A stretch of DNA of 64,000 bases, from contig CM059585.1 of the NCBI GenBank assembly GCA_030407085.1, positions 108,737,501-108,801,500 on the forward strand. The letters are read 5' to 3'. The stretch's first letter is position 1. Each line of letters begins with the position of its first letter. Of this stretch, positions 1-21,466 are shown piece by piece. The position numbers and the translations under genes are program-made. Source of the DNA: Trichopria drosophilae. Taxonomy: Eukaryota; Arthropoda; Insecta; Hymenoptera; Diapriidae. The notes beneath the pieces were generated by a model that saw only the letters and a list, made by a program, of their open reading frames with translations, did no database searches and had not been told where the DNA came from.

Positions 1-173
1 GCCTTGAAATTCGACTCCAAGGTCAAACATACTTGACCTTGAAATAACCTTCAAGTGTGACCACCCAAGGTTCCGACACCCGGTACACCTTGTGAGAGTA
101 CTCTTCCTATACGATGAAGAAATACGGAATACGGCAGCTTTCAGAAATTTTGCGCTCTTTCCGAATCCGTGAT
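1..173. other. Flank without a gene; ACTTGACC-type repeat
   Basis: I see no coding region. The phrase ACTTGACCTTGAAATAACC near 29 recurs with one change near 205 (ACTTGACCTAGAAATAACC), so this is repeat-derived sequence beyond the 3' end of the GTPBP1-like gene. Confidence 0.4.
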
Positions 174-266
174 AAAAAATAGGGGTTTCCATTTTAAATA
201 ACAAACTTGACCTAGAAATAACCTTCATGGTCAAGTTTGTTCTTTAAATGGAAACCCCTATTTTTT
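174..266. repeat. Long hairpin-forming inverted repeat
   Basis: The left arm (174-212) starts AAAAAATAGGGGTTTCC and ends AACAAACTTGACC. The right arm (229-266) is its reverse complement with a few mismatches. The loop is about 16 bases. It is probably a small foldback MITE. No target duplication is clear. Confidence 0.8.
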
Positions 267-677
267 GATAGAAATATAACCTAAAATTTTATAATACGCA
301 TCAAATTACTTAATCGAAAAAGTTTTTCGTATAATCCTGTAAACATGCGTTACATTCTAGGTTAGGTTAGGAAGACTGGTATGGTTTCGGACGTTTCGGA
401 GTGTAGTTTGATGGGTCTGATGTTATGACATATCAGCTGATTCGGAAAATCTTACTTCACAACTTCACTACAATTAGATAAGTTGCCAAGTGACAAATAT
501 TTATAATTTATTTAATATTTAATATGACAATACGATTCTTTGTGATTATGTTTTTAAATAAAATTAGGCATATTTTGTCCAAAAAAAAAAACAGCTTTCC
601 CCGACTCCGATTTTGGATATGTTTTTTAACTCATTTTTTTAGTAATTATCACGAAAAAATCGGTCCTGTTGCCCGGA
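267..677. other. 3' flank of the GTPBP1-like gene, no gene seen
   Basis: AT-rich sequence without a convincing coding exon. If the gene continues beyond a possible donor at 707, a last exon would have to lie here or left of the window. I could not identify one. Confidence 0.4.
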
Positions 678-10663
<9,986 letters not shown>

Positions 10664-11385
10664 TTTGATTTGTAAATCCTGTATATTCGATGTAATTACT
10701 TCGACAGTCGCAGATATTTCGTATATTTAAGTCAATTCTTTTAATTGTGTTGTCCAAAACTTGAACTCGAAGTATCTCCTGTAGGCAACAGCGAACATGT
10801 GCATTACGGGTGTTGAACTAGAACTGGTGTCCAGATATCGGATGAATTCTGTCAATACTGAAAAAAAGTCAGCGGAAAGCATTCGATGATAAATATTGTG
10901 AACGGAAGAGAATTTGACATTTAAATTCTAGTGAATTCGAAGGTCAGAATTATTTAGGTACACGCACTAAAGAAATTTATAAATATTTTTGTTAGAAGGA
11001 CGAAATGTTGGTGTCGAACATATTGGAGGAATGCGAGTCTCGTCCTGCGTCTGCCAATCGTTGCGTTTACCTTGACCAAGTGCAGATTTTCGCAAAATTA
11101 TGTTTTCAGAACTGTTTTTGCACGGGATGACAGAATCGTTCGAAGAAGTGTCATCATCCAACAATCTTACCACGATAAGTTCCGATTCGAGGAAATTCCA
11201 GATTTACAAAGCTCGGTCGGATATTCCCGTTGTGACGTCACGGACCGACATCTTCGTGTTCGTGTAATCGCCATCTTAGTGTTGTAGAATTCGCGTGTGT
11301 ATATTCAGATCGCGAAAGTTTACGCGAGTATGTCCTCATACAATGTCGAGAGAAACTTTTCATTCCAATTGCATATAAATAAGTA
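10664..11385 (-). promoter_or_regulatory. Probable 5' region and promoter of the GTPBP1-like gene
   Basis: No conserved coding exon is visible. A perfect CRE (TGACGTCA, 11231-11238) lies in a less AT-rich stretch about 570 bases upstream of the start codon, with CCATCTT motifs nearby. A minus-strand frame at 11173-10967 (MVRLLDDDTSSNDS) has a donor-like AAG|GTAAAC, but I cannot tie it to any family. It may be a 5'-UTR exon. Confidence 0.35.
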
Positions 11386-11950
11386 CAGTAGTCCTTCCCT
11401 TATTCTAATTTCTCCAAGATGGCGACATTCTTCCCTTATTCTAATTTTCCCCTCTCCCCCACTACTTCGATTTGCTCTCTCACTTTTGTCTCTTTTTCTT
11501 TTGTTGCATATGAATCGGTCCATGCAAAAAAAGGGCTGAGAAAAAGGATTGTTTGTTGTAAAGAAATATCATTCAATTGAAAAGTTAAAATCGTTTTTTC
11601 AACGTAAAGATGGCATTATAAAAGCGATTTGTTTAATATTAGCATTTTATTTCTTACATCAGAATTGACCATTTGTTATAATAGTTAAGAAATGTACACT
11701 TTGAACTGGCAGCTGCGCAAATTCATAAAGAAGAAATGGGACATGTGTCTTATACGATGTATTTGTTTATAAAATAAGCATATTTAAGACGAGGTATAAA
11801 TAATATCTTTAATTTATTTATTTTCACAATAACAACCACCGAATTGCATTGGCACTCAATCGTTCTTAAAAACCCAAACAAAACATCCGTGTTGTCATTT
11901 GAGGTTATGTTACGATGCGTTGCGACTCCCGCCATTATATTCTGTAACTA

Positions 11951-12426
11951 CACTGTAAAAAATGTTGATGTAAATTTACCACGAAAACCGTAGGACACAA
12001 AAATACCACTGATAATCGCAGGAAATTTAGCAAGAGCTGGTAAAATATAACCTATAGGTGTAAAATTACCTTGGAGCAATGTAATGTTTTAATACAAGAT
12101 TAGGGGAATTTTACATCAGTCAGGTTATTTTTACACTGAATGCACTGTGATATCGCACTAAACTATTGGGAGTTTACATAATTGCTGTAATATTACAATT
12201 TTTAATTTTTCCATTTTAATGTAAATTTACCACAATTATCAGTGGTATTTTTGTGTCCAATGATTTTCGTGGGAAAATTACACTTTTATTGTAATATTAC
12301 TATGTTTATGGTAAAAATCCTCGAGAAATCATTGAGAAATTACAACAAATCTGTAATTTTACCACAAACATCGTTGGAAATGGTTACATTAATGCAATGT
12401 AATTTTACTTGACACTTTTTTCAGTG
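11951..12426. mobile_element. CACTGTAAAAAATG MITE, copy A
   Basis: CACTGTAAAAAATGTTGATG at the left and TTTTTTCAGTG at the right, with TA on both sides. The interior repeats GTAAATTTACCAC-type phrases. CACTG ends and 2-bp flanks recall animal CACTA/EnSpm elements, but no transposase is available to confirm this. Confidence 0.8.
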
Positions 12427-12466
12427 TATTAAGAAATCATTACTGTGTAGCTACAAACGTATAGTA

Positions 12467-13395
12467 CACTGTAAAAAATGGAAATGTAAATTTACAACTT
12501 GCAGAATAGGACCCAATATTGCCCATGCTGCAAGTAGGATTTTTACGCAATATTATTGTAAATTTACATAGGTACTGTGAATATTACTTTTTTACCTTTG
12601 TAAATGTCAACTTGTAATTGTAAATTTACAATTGAAAGTGGATTTTACAGGTTACGGTAATATTACCTCGTAGAAAAGTTTAAATTCTCCAAGAGAATAG
12701 TAAATTTACAACAAAATATAGGGAAAAATTTAGGTTATGTACTAAAGCGCAATAGCCTTATGCGGGCAAGTGATTTGAACTCTATACATTATGTGGTAAA
12801 ATTTATGCACGTAATCCTGAACCAATTGTAGTGGCTTGTAATAATAATTTGTTATTTTAATAATTTATGAATTTAGATTTTATGATTTAACTTTTTCTTT
12901 CAACAAAAGTTTTATGGAAAAAAGATTATAGCTCTAAAAATTGCTTTCGATCAAAGTTTTTCTATCAACAAAAGAATTTAGATTTTATGTTTTCTTTCGA
13001 CAAAAGATTATAGCTCTAAAATCCTCCAAAATATTAAAATACATCTTATAATGAATTTTGCAATGTATTCCTCTGTTTTACATTTAAAAACAAAATAAAA
13101 CTAAAATATGTGGAATTTTAATGTAAAAATTAAATTTACTACTACACCAATGGTTTTTCCCCTCATATTGTAAATTTACCATGTACAGAGTGGGCTCCAT
13201 TTTTACCCACTTATAGCGTGGGAAAAACGCGTCGCGTTGTAAATTTACCATCTTCAGAGTAGGGAATTTACAAATCGATCTGAAATTCCTAACCTCTCGT
13301 AGGAAATTTACAACGTTTAACGTGGGAATATCACCATATTTTTAGACATGAAAATCACAACAAAATTGTAAATTTCATTTACATTTTTTACAGTG
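12467..13395. mobile_element. CACTGTAAAAAATG MITE, copy B
   Basis: CACTGTAAAAAATGGAAATG to TTTTTTACAGTG, with TA flanks. It has the same GTAAATTTAC-rich interior as its neighbours but is longer (929 bp). Confidence 0.8.
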
Positions 13396-14410
13396 TATAT
13401 ACAACCGGTTTCTTAACTATTAAGGAATGTTTGGTTGCATTTAATAAATATTTCTTAAGATAGAAAATGCGTTGTTTGCACTAAAGAAATGTTAGCTTTA
13501 TATGAAATGAATAATTATTTTATATTTAAAAAATGATTCGATTTGCCGTATTTAAATATACGATTTCTTAACTATTAAGAAACCTTCTTTATAGTAAACA
13601 ATCCTTTCCCTCAGTGCATATAGATAATTGTTGGGAAAACGCAAAAAACTGATTTACTTTTCTTACAGAATGAAAAATAAAAATATTATTTAATAGAAAT
13701 GTTGCTTTTATGCACTTACTATAGTACAAATATCGTTCTGTGCTTAAAGTTAAAGAGGATTTTTAATAATTATAAAAAATATCAGTGGACTTAGGTCCCT
13801 TTTTGCACGAATCACGAGTAACATGAAAAAAAGAGTAATAATTTTATAACACAGCTAACTAATTTATTTGCAAAAGTATAATACAATGTAAAATTACATT
13901 TGCTGTATATTAAGAACTAAATTCATTATCTTTTTCATCAGTAACGGTAGGCTATTTGATCAGGGAATTCTAGAAACCTAGATATTTATCTGGTATATAT
14001 TGTTGTAATTTTAACCGACGTTAAATTATAATAGTTCAGAAAGATTATTGTTATTTGTAAATACAGTAAGTATGTGTGTAATAATCAGTAAACAAATCTC
14101 TCTTAATACGAATAAGTTTGAATTATTCATATTTTATATTTCAATACTAAACATTGTGCTAACATGATTTTCGTATATGTTAACATAACTATATTTATCA
14201 TATTTGTTGTTCACCAGTGTAGTTGTAACTATTACAACTGCAACGCGTATCCTACAATATAACTTACATGACAATTTATAGTGGTAAAATATATACGACA
14301 TGTATTTATTGGCACATATTTTACTGCAACAAGTAGTATTAAATACTATCTTTTACTAAATTTTTTTCTCAGTGTAAATAATACTTGGTATAAAAAAATG
14401 TCACTTTCAA

Positions 14411-14461
14411 TTTATGCAAAAAGGGATCTAAGTCCTGGACTTAGGTCCCTTTTTGCATAAA
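14411..14461. repeat. Near-perfect 25-bp-arm hairpin
   Basis: TTTATGCAAAAAGGGATCTA is followed, after about one base of loop, by its inverse ending TCCCTTTTTGCATAAA, with a single mismatch. The half-site GGACTTAGGTCCCTTTTTGC also stands alone near 13789. Confidence 0.85.
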
Positions 14462-14893
14462 TCGGACATCAGGAAATGAAGATTAAAAATGATAATAAGT
14501 GCCAAATGAAAGACCGGAGCTTCAAAAGTTAGAATTTATCATTATCTCAATTTACCGAAAAATCGACTTAGTGCCCTTTTTGCATGGACCGATTCATATG
14601 CGTCCCATTATTTGTATTTAGAAAATCCACACGTCAACAGATGTCAGTGAGGAGAACGCGTGAGGGGAAATATTAGAATAGGAGAAGAGAAAAAAAATTA
14701 GAATACGGGAAGACATTAGAATAAGGAAAGGACCACTGTATAACTTGCGGAAAATAAATAACATCAGTGATTTTTTTTTATACCGTTGGTTTATTAGCTC
14801 ATATATTTTACATACACTGTAAAAAGTGTTGATGTAAATTTACCACGAAAATCGTAGGACACAAAAATACCACTGATAATCGCAGGAAAGTTA

Positions 14894-15259
14894 CACTGTA
14901 AAAAATCAAAATGAATTTTACAACATTGAGCATGGGCAACAAAATTACCCACTTTCAACACGGTAAATTTACAATGAGGAACATTGTAACTTTTGTCACT
15001 TTCCATACGTTACTTTTCATATATAATCTTGTATATTTTCCCTCGATTTGTAAAATTACAGTCCAATGTGGGCAAAAAAATTACAACGTCGTAAGAATAC
15101 ACAATTTGGTACATTTCCGATAAGCAACGTTGTAAATTTACAACGCAGTCTTGAACTTAACCTCAATTCGGAAAAAAAATCCTACGCTCAATTATTACAG
15201 AAATTTTATGTCCGAATTTAACCAGGTCGTTGTAAATTTCATTTTGATTTTTTCCAGTG
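14894..15259. mobile_element. Nested CACTG MITE 1
   Basis: CACTGTAAAAAATCAAAATG to CATTTTGATTTTTTCCAGTG, with TA on both sides. A related copy is split across Tdrd5 intron 1 (53078-53300 and 56800-56833). Confidence 0.82.
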
Positions 15260-15280
15260 TACCTGGTAAAGTATAACCTG

Positions 15281-15693
15281 CACTGTAAAAAATAGAAATG
15301 AATTTTACCACGTTGAACGTAGGCTCAAATATTACCCACGTTCAACATGGTAAATTACCCATGTTCAGAATGGTAAATTCCACTTTTAACGTTGTAAATT
15401 TTCTTGTTGGGCATTGTATTTTTACAAATTTTGTCGCTTTTTCCCATTGAACGGTAAAATTACCACGTTTGACGTGGGCTCAAATATTGTGTAGCATTGT
15501 CAAATTACAACGCGTACTTTCCCTATGCTTGATGTAGTAAATCCACAGTGCCGTCGGGTAAATTTACAAAAATATTGTAAAAATCCTAACCTCAAATAGT
15601 AAAAACACTATTTCACACGTAGGAATATTACCAAATTTATATAAAATGAAAATTACAATGCGTTTGTAAAATTCATTCGTATTTTTTACAGTG
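15281..15693. mobile_element. Nested CACTG MITE 2, flanked by a 17-bp direct repeat
   Basis: CACTGTAAAAAATAGAAATG to CGTATTTTTTACAGTG. TGGTAAAGTATAACCTG stands directly before (15264-15280) and directly after (15694-15710). Confidence 0.82.
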
Positions 15694-16029
15694 TGGTAAA
15701 GTATAACCTGTTCAATGTAAAATTTCTTTGAAAAGCGGTGTAAAATTTCCGTGGAATTTGTAATGTACAGTGATTTTCTAAGGAAAACTACACAAACAAT
15801 GTAAAATTTTTTACAGTTTCTGATGGAAAATTGCCATAATTATCACTGGTATTTTTGTGTCCTATGATTCTTGTTATAAATTACAGTTTTATTGTAATAT
15901 TACTTTATTTATGGTAAAACACCTTCAGAAATCGCTGGAGAACTACACCAAATGTGTAATTTCACCACGAAAATCGTTGTAAATAATTACATTACTGAAA
16001 TGTAATTTTACTTCCCACTTTTTATAGTG

Positions 16030-17199
16030 TAATATTATTTTCGTCACAGTAGGCGTAACGCTTTTACGCGCACTTTTGCGGGCGTAAAGTTGAACTTTAC
16101 CCACTAGGTGTAAAGTGAAAAATCCGGGGAAATGTGCGTTTTGTTACGAATAAACAAATATACCTCTCTCACTTCGACAACCAAGACTCTCCCCATTACT
16201 GTAAACAATAACTCGTATGTTTATATGAGAAACAATAGGAAATCCGGATGAAATTCCCGCAAAACAAAAAAAAAACAAAGCAATCAAACAACAGTGAAAA
16301 TGTCAATAATGCAACCGTTAATAATAACGACACATCGAAAACATTTACGTTCAATCTTCATTTCAATAATTGAATTAATTAATTATTAATATAAAAAAAA
16401 TACAATGTATTTGTAATACAATAAGAAATTATATATTATGTAATCTAGTTCAAATTTAGTATTATAGATTAAATTCTAGTTTAAACATTTTTTTGTATTT
16501 TAATCCAAAATTTTGTTGTCAATAAACATAGTAATAACGTTTAAAATTCAATTAAAAAAATCATGAGTTGAAATTTACTTATTAAAGCTTACAAAATTGA
16601 ACAAGTCTATTCACACGCTACAGCATCAATTAAAATCAAGAATCACTATTTATGTACAATTTATTGTCAATATATATTTCTATTAATAAACAATATAATT
16701 AATAAAAAAATAATATAATATTTAATATAAAACAATATAATATTTATTTTCAAATTTACGCAATATCTCGTAAACGGTATGAGATACGTGAAATCTGATG
16801 AAATTTTGCCGTGATGTGTAATGATTCAGCTGACATACACAATTCAAAAATTTCATAATTTTAGAAATCGATAATTTCGAAAATTCTCGAATCATGTACA
16901 GTGGCTTCGAATCATCGCACCAAGGTACCCCTGATTTATGTCAATTTCGCCAAATTTCACGTATCTCGTACCGTTTTCAAGATATTGCGTAATTTAGAAA
17001 AAAAATAATAATATTTATTTTACCAACAAAAATATCTACTATCTACATGCATTTGTTCTTTTCAAAAGTCGATAAGCAAATTATTACAAAAATGTAAAAT
17101 ATGAGAATAAATTTAGCAGATTATTTTTATGTACACAATTCATAAATGCTTCGCGTTTCAACTATTTGTTAGTTTTGCATCATCTTTTAGAGAACAGAG
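16030..17199. other. AT-rich intergenic stretch with one small palindrome
   Basis: No gene seen. An inverted repeat joins ACGCAATATCTCGTAAACGG (about 16757) to its inverse near 16950-16995; between the arms is AT-rich spacer. TACGCGCACTTTTGCGGGCG near 16075 is a short GC island. Confidence 0.5.
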
Positions 17200-17515
17200 G
17201 TTGACCTCCGTGAAGTTAACCGGCCATTGTAACGAAATCGATCGAAAATAGCGCGAATCGTTTGCGATTCGTTTGCGAATGATTGCGATTACCGATTTTT
17301 CGTTTGCGACTTCGTCGTTTTTAAGTTATTTGCAAAAAACGACATGGCCGGCTAACTTCACGTTAGCATTTTTGTAAACGCAATTACTCGGCAACCAATC
17401 GACCAATTTCGCCCAAATAAGACTTGATCGTTTGCGATTCTTTTGCGAATTATGAATTAAAGGTGCTTTTTTCCGCTAAATTGCAAAATAAAAAAATTGT
17501 CCTATACAGGGTGCG

Positions 17516-17842
17516 TGCGTACGATCCGAACATAGGGCATGTCATGTTAAAGGTAGAGCGTTCCTGATTGGCCAGTTCCAACCCATACGGTTCTCCCCAT
17601 TGGCCGTGAGAGAAATTATATCTACGATCTTTTATCGTGCACAATGTTTACTACAGGCTGAATTACTGAATGCGGTTGACTGAAGTACTGAACAGTGACA
17701 GTACTCTTATCGCCAGTTTCCGCCATTCCATGCCTTCTCGCGGCCAATGGGGAGAGCCGTATGGGCTGGAACTGGCCAATCAGGAACGCTCTACCTTTAA
17801 CATGGCATGCCTTATGTTCGGATCGTACGCTCGTATGTATAT
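17516..17842. repeat. Inner 330-bp palindrome
   Basis: CGTACGATCCGAACATAGGG at the left is inverted at 17805-17840; the arms share GAACGCTCTACCTTTAACAT and GGAGAGCCGTATGGGCTGG. The open frames on both strands are mirror images caused by the palindrome. Confidence 0.8.
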
Positions 17843-19884
17843 CCTTTGGCAGAGATGAGGTGGGAGATCTCGCATCCCGTGTATAAGAAATCGTCCGTTT
17901 TTCCGCAGCGCACTCTATGGAAACATATTTTTTGGAACTACGTCGAAAGGTACTGGTGTGTGTCCGGACTAAGTCGATCGGTACAGCAGAGGCACGAAAT
18001 CTCGAGGCTCGCGTTTGTCTTTTGTTTTCTACTGTTGAAAACCGATGCCTCGACTGTTTTTAACATTTCGTCTGAACAAATGTATGGGAAATAAATTTTA
18101 TATGCGCCAATGGAAAAAATGCATGACACTTATAGGTGACTTTTTATTCTTTAAAAATTCGTTGGCTTTTTTAAAACATCTTTAAAATTAACAAACTTTC
18201 GGCTAATTTTGTAAAAATAAATAAACTCAATTTTCTCAAAAACTCCACCTTTTTTTGCTCAAATTTTTACCATAAATTCTTATCAATAAGAAGAAGAATT
18301 TACTTGAGTTTCAAGCGCGCTAAACCACATTTGTGGTTAGGAGAAATTTTTTTATAATTTTGTTGGTAATCCTTCATAACAGCTACAACATTGCCAAAGA
18401 CTTTTATAATATACCATTTTAACGTATTTTTTTCTCCAGATTACGAATATAATAACAGAAATCGACGATCCGACGTACTGAAGACGGCAGATTGAAAATA
18501 CATTTAAAAAAACGTTTTGAACGTTTTTTTTTCATTTTACTGCAGATATCTTCGAAAATAAGTTTCCAGCTTGAAAAACAGTATTTGTTGCAGGGGAATT
18601 TTTTTCCCAAAGTTTTTTTTGATAATCTTTCGGAAAAGCTATAAAAATGCAAAAAATTATAACAGATCGTTTTTATTTATTCTCCTCGGCGATAATGAAT
18701 ATGTGTCATTCCATTTTAAAACGATCAAGTTTTGGAGTATTTTTTTGAAATCGAAATTTTTTAAAATGCTTGAAATATGTTATTATTGCAGGTTTTCGGT
18801 GACAAATTCACTCTTGGAAATTTTTCGATATCGACTAAAATGGCGGAGATACGAGCATTCAAAGTTTGAATATTTTAATTTTTTTACTCATTTAGTCGGG
18901 TTTAAAAAATTTATATCTCGGAAAATACTCGTCGTAGCGTAATTTGACATCTATACAAAATTTTCAGAAAATATTTATTCTATATAAAAAAAAATAATTG
19001 ACTTCTAAAAAATTAATTTTGAATATTGTTATTCGTAATTGTTATAAACAAACTGTGCGCATTTTCGGGCGGCCAGAGTTAAAAATGTTAAAAAAATATA
19101 TAATATAGCCAAACATGTTTTCTTTCGGAATCCGTTGAAAAAAATGAGTGCCCGTGAGAATTGGCACCGTAAGAAATAAATAAATAAAGCGGCAAATGCC
19201 GTAGCGCTCGGAGGAATGGTATACTGCCGGACGGTATATAGGCGCAGTTCATATTTGGGTTTTCGACTACTGTGCTCCGCGCTTAGTGAAGTTCGGTGAT
19301 AAGAATTATTATATAATGTTAATTCTTTTAATTGTAAATTTACGATATTCTATGTAAATTTTAATGTTTCGTACATTCTAATTAATAATTATCCTTCTAC
19401 ATTTCATAATATACTTTTCACCTACATTATGAATGTTAAATGGATAATTCAATCGAGTCCACGAAAATCCATGAAAAATATGACTATTTTAAATTACTCG
19501 TAATTATGCTTGATCCAGCAATATTTTCAGGCAGAACAGGTATAAGCACATATGAAGCGTTGGGTGGAAAAACAACCTAACTTGAAAAATCGTGTTTTCA
19601 GTTACAGCGATTCAAAGATTTTAAACTCTTATTCAACTATGGAAATTCAAATTTTAGTGAAAATACTTTTATCCACATAAGTTATTACTACAGTAGAGCC
19701 GCGATATATCGACCTTCGACATATCGACGCTTTGATATATGGACGCAGTTTCTTTTGATATATCGACCACGAACCTTCTGAATCTACTCCCTCTACCTCC
19801 ATTGGTTCCGCATTAGCCCAGCCAATCAACGCCCAGTTCCGCCAGTCCGGCCCAGTCCGGCCGTTTCGCCGGTTTATGTAAATA

Positions 19885-20079
19885 CAGTAAAACCCCTCTT
19901 ACTTGAACACTCGCTTTCTTGAACACCCCGTCTATTTGAACAAAATATTTGAACGATTTCTACCACTACTCGCTCTTACGCGAATACAAATTCTAATGCG
20001 CCAACTGTAAGCGTTCAAATAAACGGGGTCGGAGGGGAAATGCTGGCTCGACCCTGTTCAAGTAAGAGGGGTTTTACTG
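19885..20079. mobile_element. Pogo-like MITE (CAGTAAAACCCCTC ends) inside Tigger
   Basis: CAGTAAAACCCCTCTTACTT and its inverse, AAGTAAGAGGGGTTTTACTG, are flanked by TA on both sides; the element is 195 bp. TTGAAC is repeated inside. It is younger than the host Tigger copy. Confidence 0.88.
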
Positions 20080-21466
20080 TACATACATATATGTATGTAC
20101 GGCACGAACGTCAGAAACCGTACTTAACCTAAAAGTGTATGTAAATATTATCGGTAGAATAAAGCTAACTATGTAAAATTTTATCTTGTTTTAAATTAAC
20201 ACCAAATTGTAAATTTACGATTCAGGAGACATAAATTATTCGAGAAGGTACTTATTTGCAAAATAAAAATGCCTTTTTGTAGGTAAATGAACGTGTTTAC
20301 ACTTTTCAATGCTATGGAGTTAAACCATCCAAAAACGTAAAAGTAATACTTTTATATAAAATAAGCATCTTCTCGATTAATTACTACTAAATCCTAAATC
20401 TGCATTTTGGTACTGAGTTTATAGTGACTTTAGTTCTCTATGTTCACTTTTCCCTTAGTCGCAATGTTGCTGTGAAATTTGGAGACATCAAGCCTCGGTT
20501 TAGCATGTTTTTTGTTAATAAATATTTACAGGACATTTTTGCGTAGAATGATATTGTGAATTGGTGTTTAATAACATAAATTTAGTGTGAGAACGTATCG
20601 ATTTATTTTAGTCTAAAGATTCTTATGAAAAGCCCATTACGATTTAGTTTTCAAAAGCCTTATTCAATCTTGTCATAAGATTCGGTGCTTATTAAGTATC
20701 AATAGAAACCTGAAGTTTGCAGAAACTGGTACTGAATCTGTGACATAAATAACACGTTCCATTAAACCTTAAAAGGTCACGATGTGCTTCAAAGTGCCAT
20801 AATATTAAAACAATTTTAAAGTTTTAATATAGTACATATCTGTGACTCTAATTCGATTACTTTTTCATGTTTCATTACTTCAGTTAAGTACTATTCATGC
20901 GTTTTATTAGGAGTGATCGCATTCAGATCTCAAAACTAACTAAGAATATATCCTTCTGGTTCGTTTATAATATCGACATTATCCCGGTTAGTGTTATCGG
21001 CTGAATGCAACTATTGAATATACAAAATGAGATCAATGTGATTTTATAAAGTGATTAAACTTTCGCATTGAAAAATCTCAAGATTCAAATCATTTAATTC
21101 GACTTATATTCAAGAACTTTGATACGATTGTGATTGATCAATACGATTTTCTAAAATCTTATCTAAAATAAAAATGTACTTCATAACAATTTTGAAACAC
21201 ATGTACATATAATGCACAGTCAATATGATTCCTAAACTGTGCTCCTGTCAAAATCCTCTACTCCTATCAATGAGTGTTCTCAAGATTAAACTTCTTAATG
21301 AAATATATGTATATGTTTCAATGAAGTATGAACAATTTTACGTTAAATACAAATGTGAACTTCATTGAACAATATTGTATGAATACATTTTATCATCGAT
21401 TAAAATATACAAATACTCAAGCTATTTAATGAAAAACGTTTATTGAAAGAAAATCATAAAAGGGAA

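Larger units (their letters stand above)
11386..14738. mobile_element. Pogo/Tigger-like non-autonomous element, 3.35 kb
   Basis: The ends are CAGTAGTCCTTCCCTTATTC and, inverted, CAGTGGTCCTTTCCTTATTC, with TA on each side. CTTATTCTAATT recurs inside each end, as expected of tandem transposase-binding sites. Subterminal arms (AATCGGTCCATGCAAAAA near 11513, inverted near 14575) extend the inverted repeat to about 150 bp. There is no transposase ORF. Two CACTG MITEs are nested inside. From 13396 to 14400 the sequence is featureless and AT-rich. Confidence 0.8.
14815..16029. mobile_element. CACTG MITE with two CACTG MITEs nested inside
   Basis: The outer copy opens like 11951 (CACTGTAAAAAGTGTTGATG) and closes at TATAGTG, with TA flanks. 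It is interrupted at 14893 and again at 15280. The outer sequence resumes exactly after each insert, as comparison with copy A shows. Confidence 0.8.

Noticed and set aside
10967..11173. Minus-strand frame MVRLLDDDTSSNDS upstream of GTPBP1
   Set aside because: A donor-like site exists, but joining it to exon 1 does not give a continuous frame; at most a 5'-UTR piece.
17450..18094. Mirrored frames containing GQWGEPYGLELANQERSTFN
   Set aside because: They appear on both strands because of the 17516-17842 palindrome; no domain is recognisable.
18571..18942. 123-codon plus-strand frame
   Set aside because: It lies partly in the palindrome arm, is AT-biased and hydrophobic, and its mirrored copy at 24260-24490 is not open.
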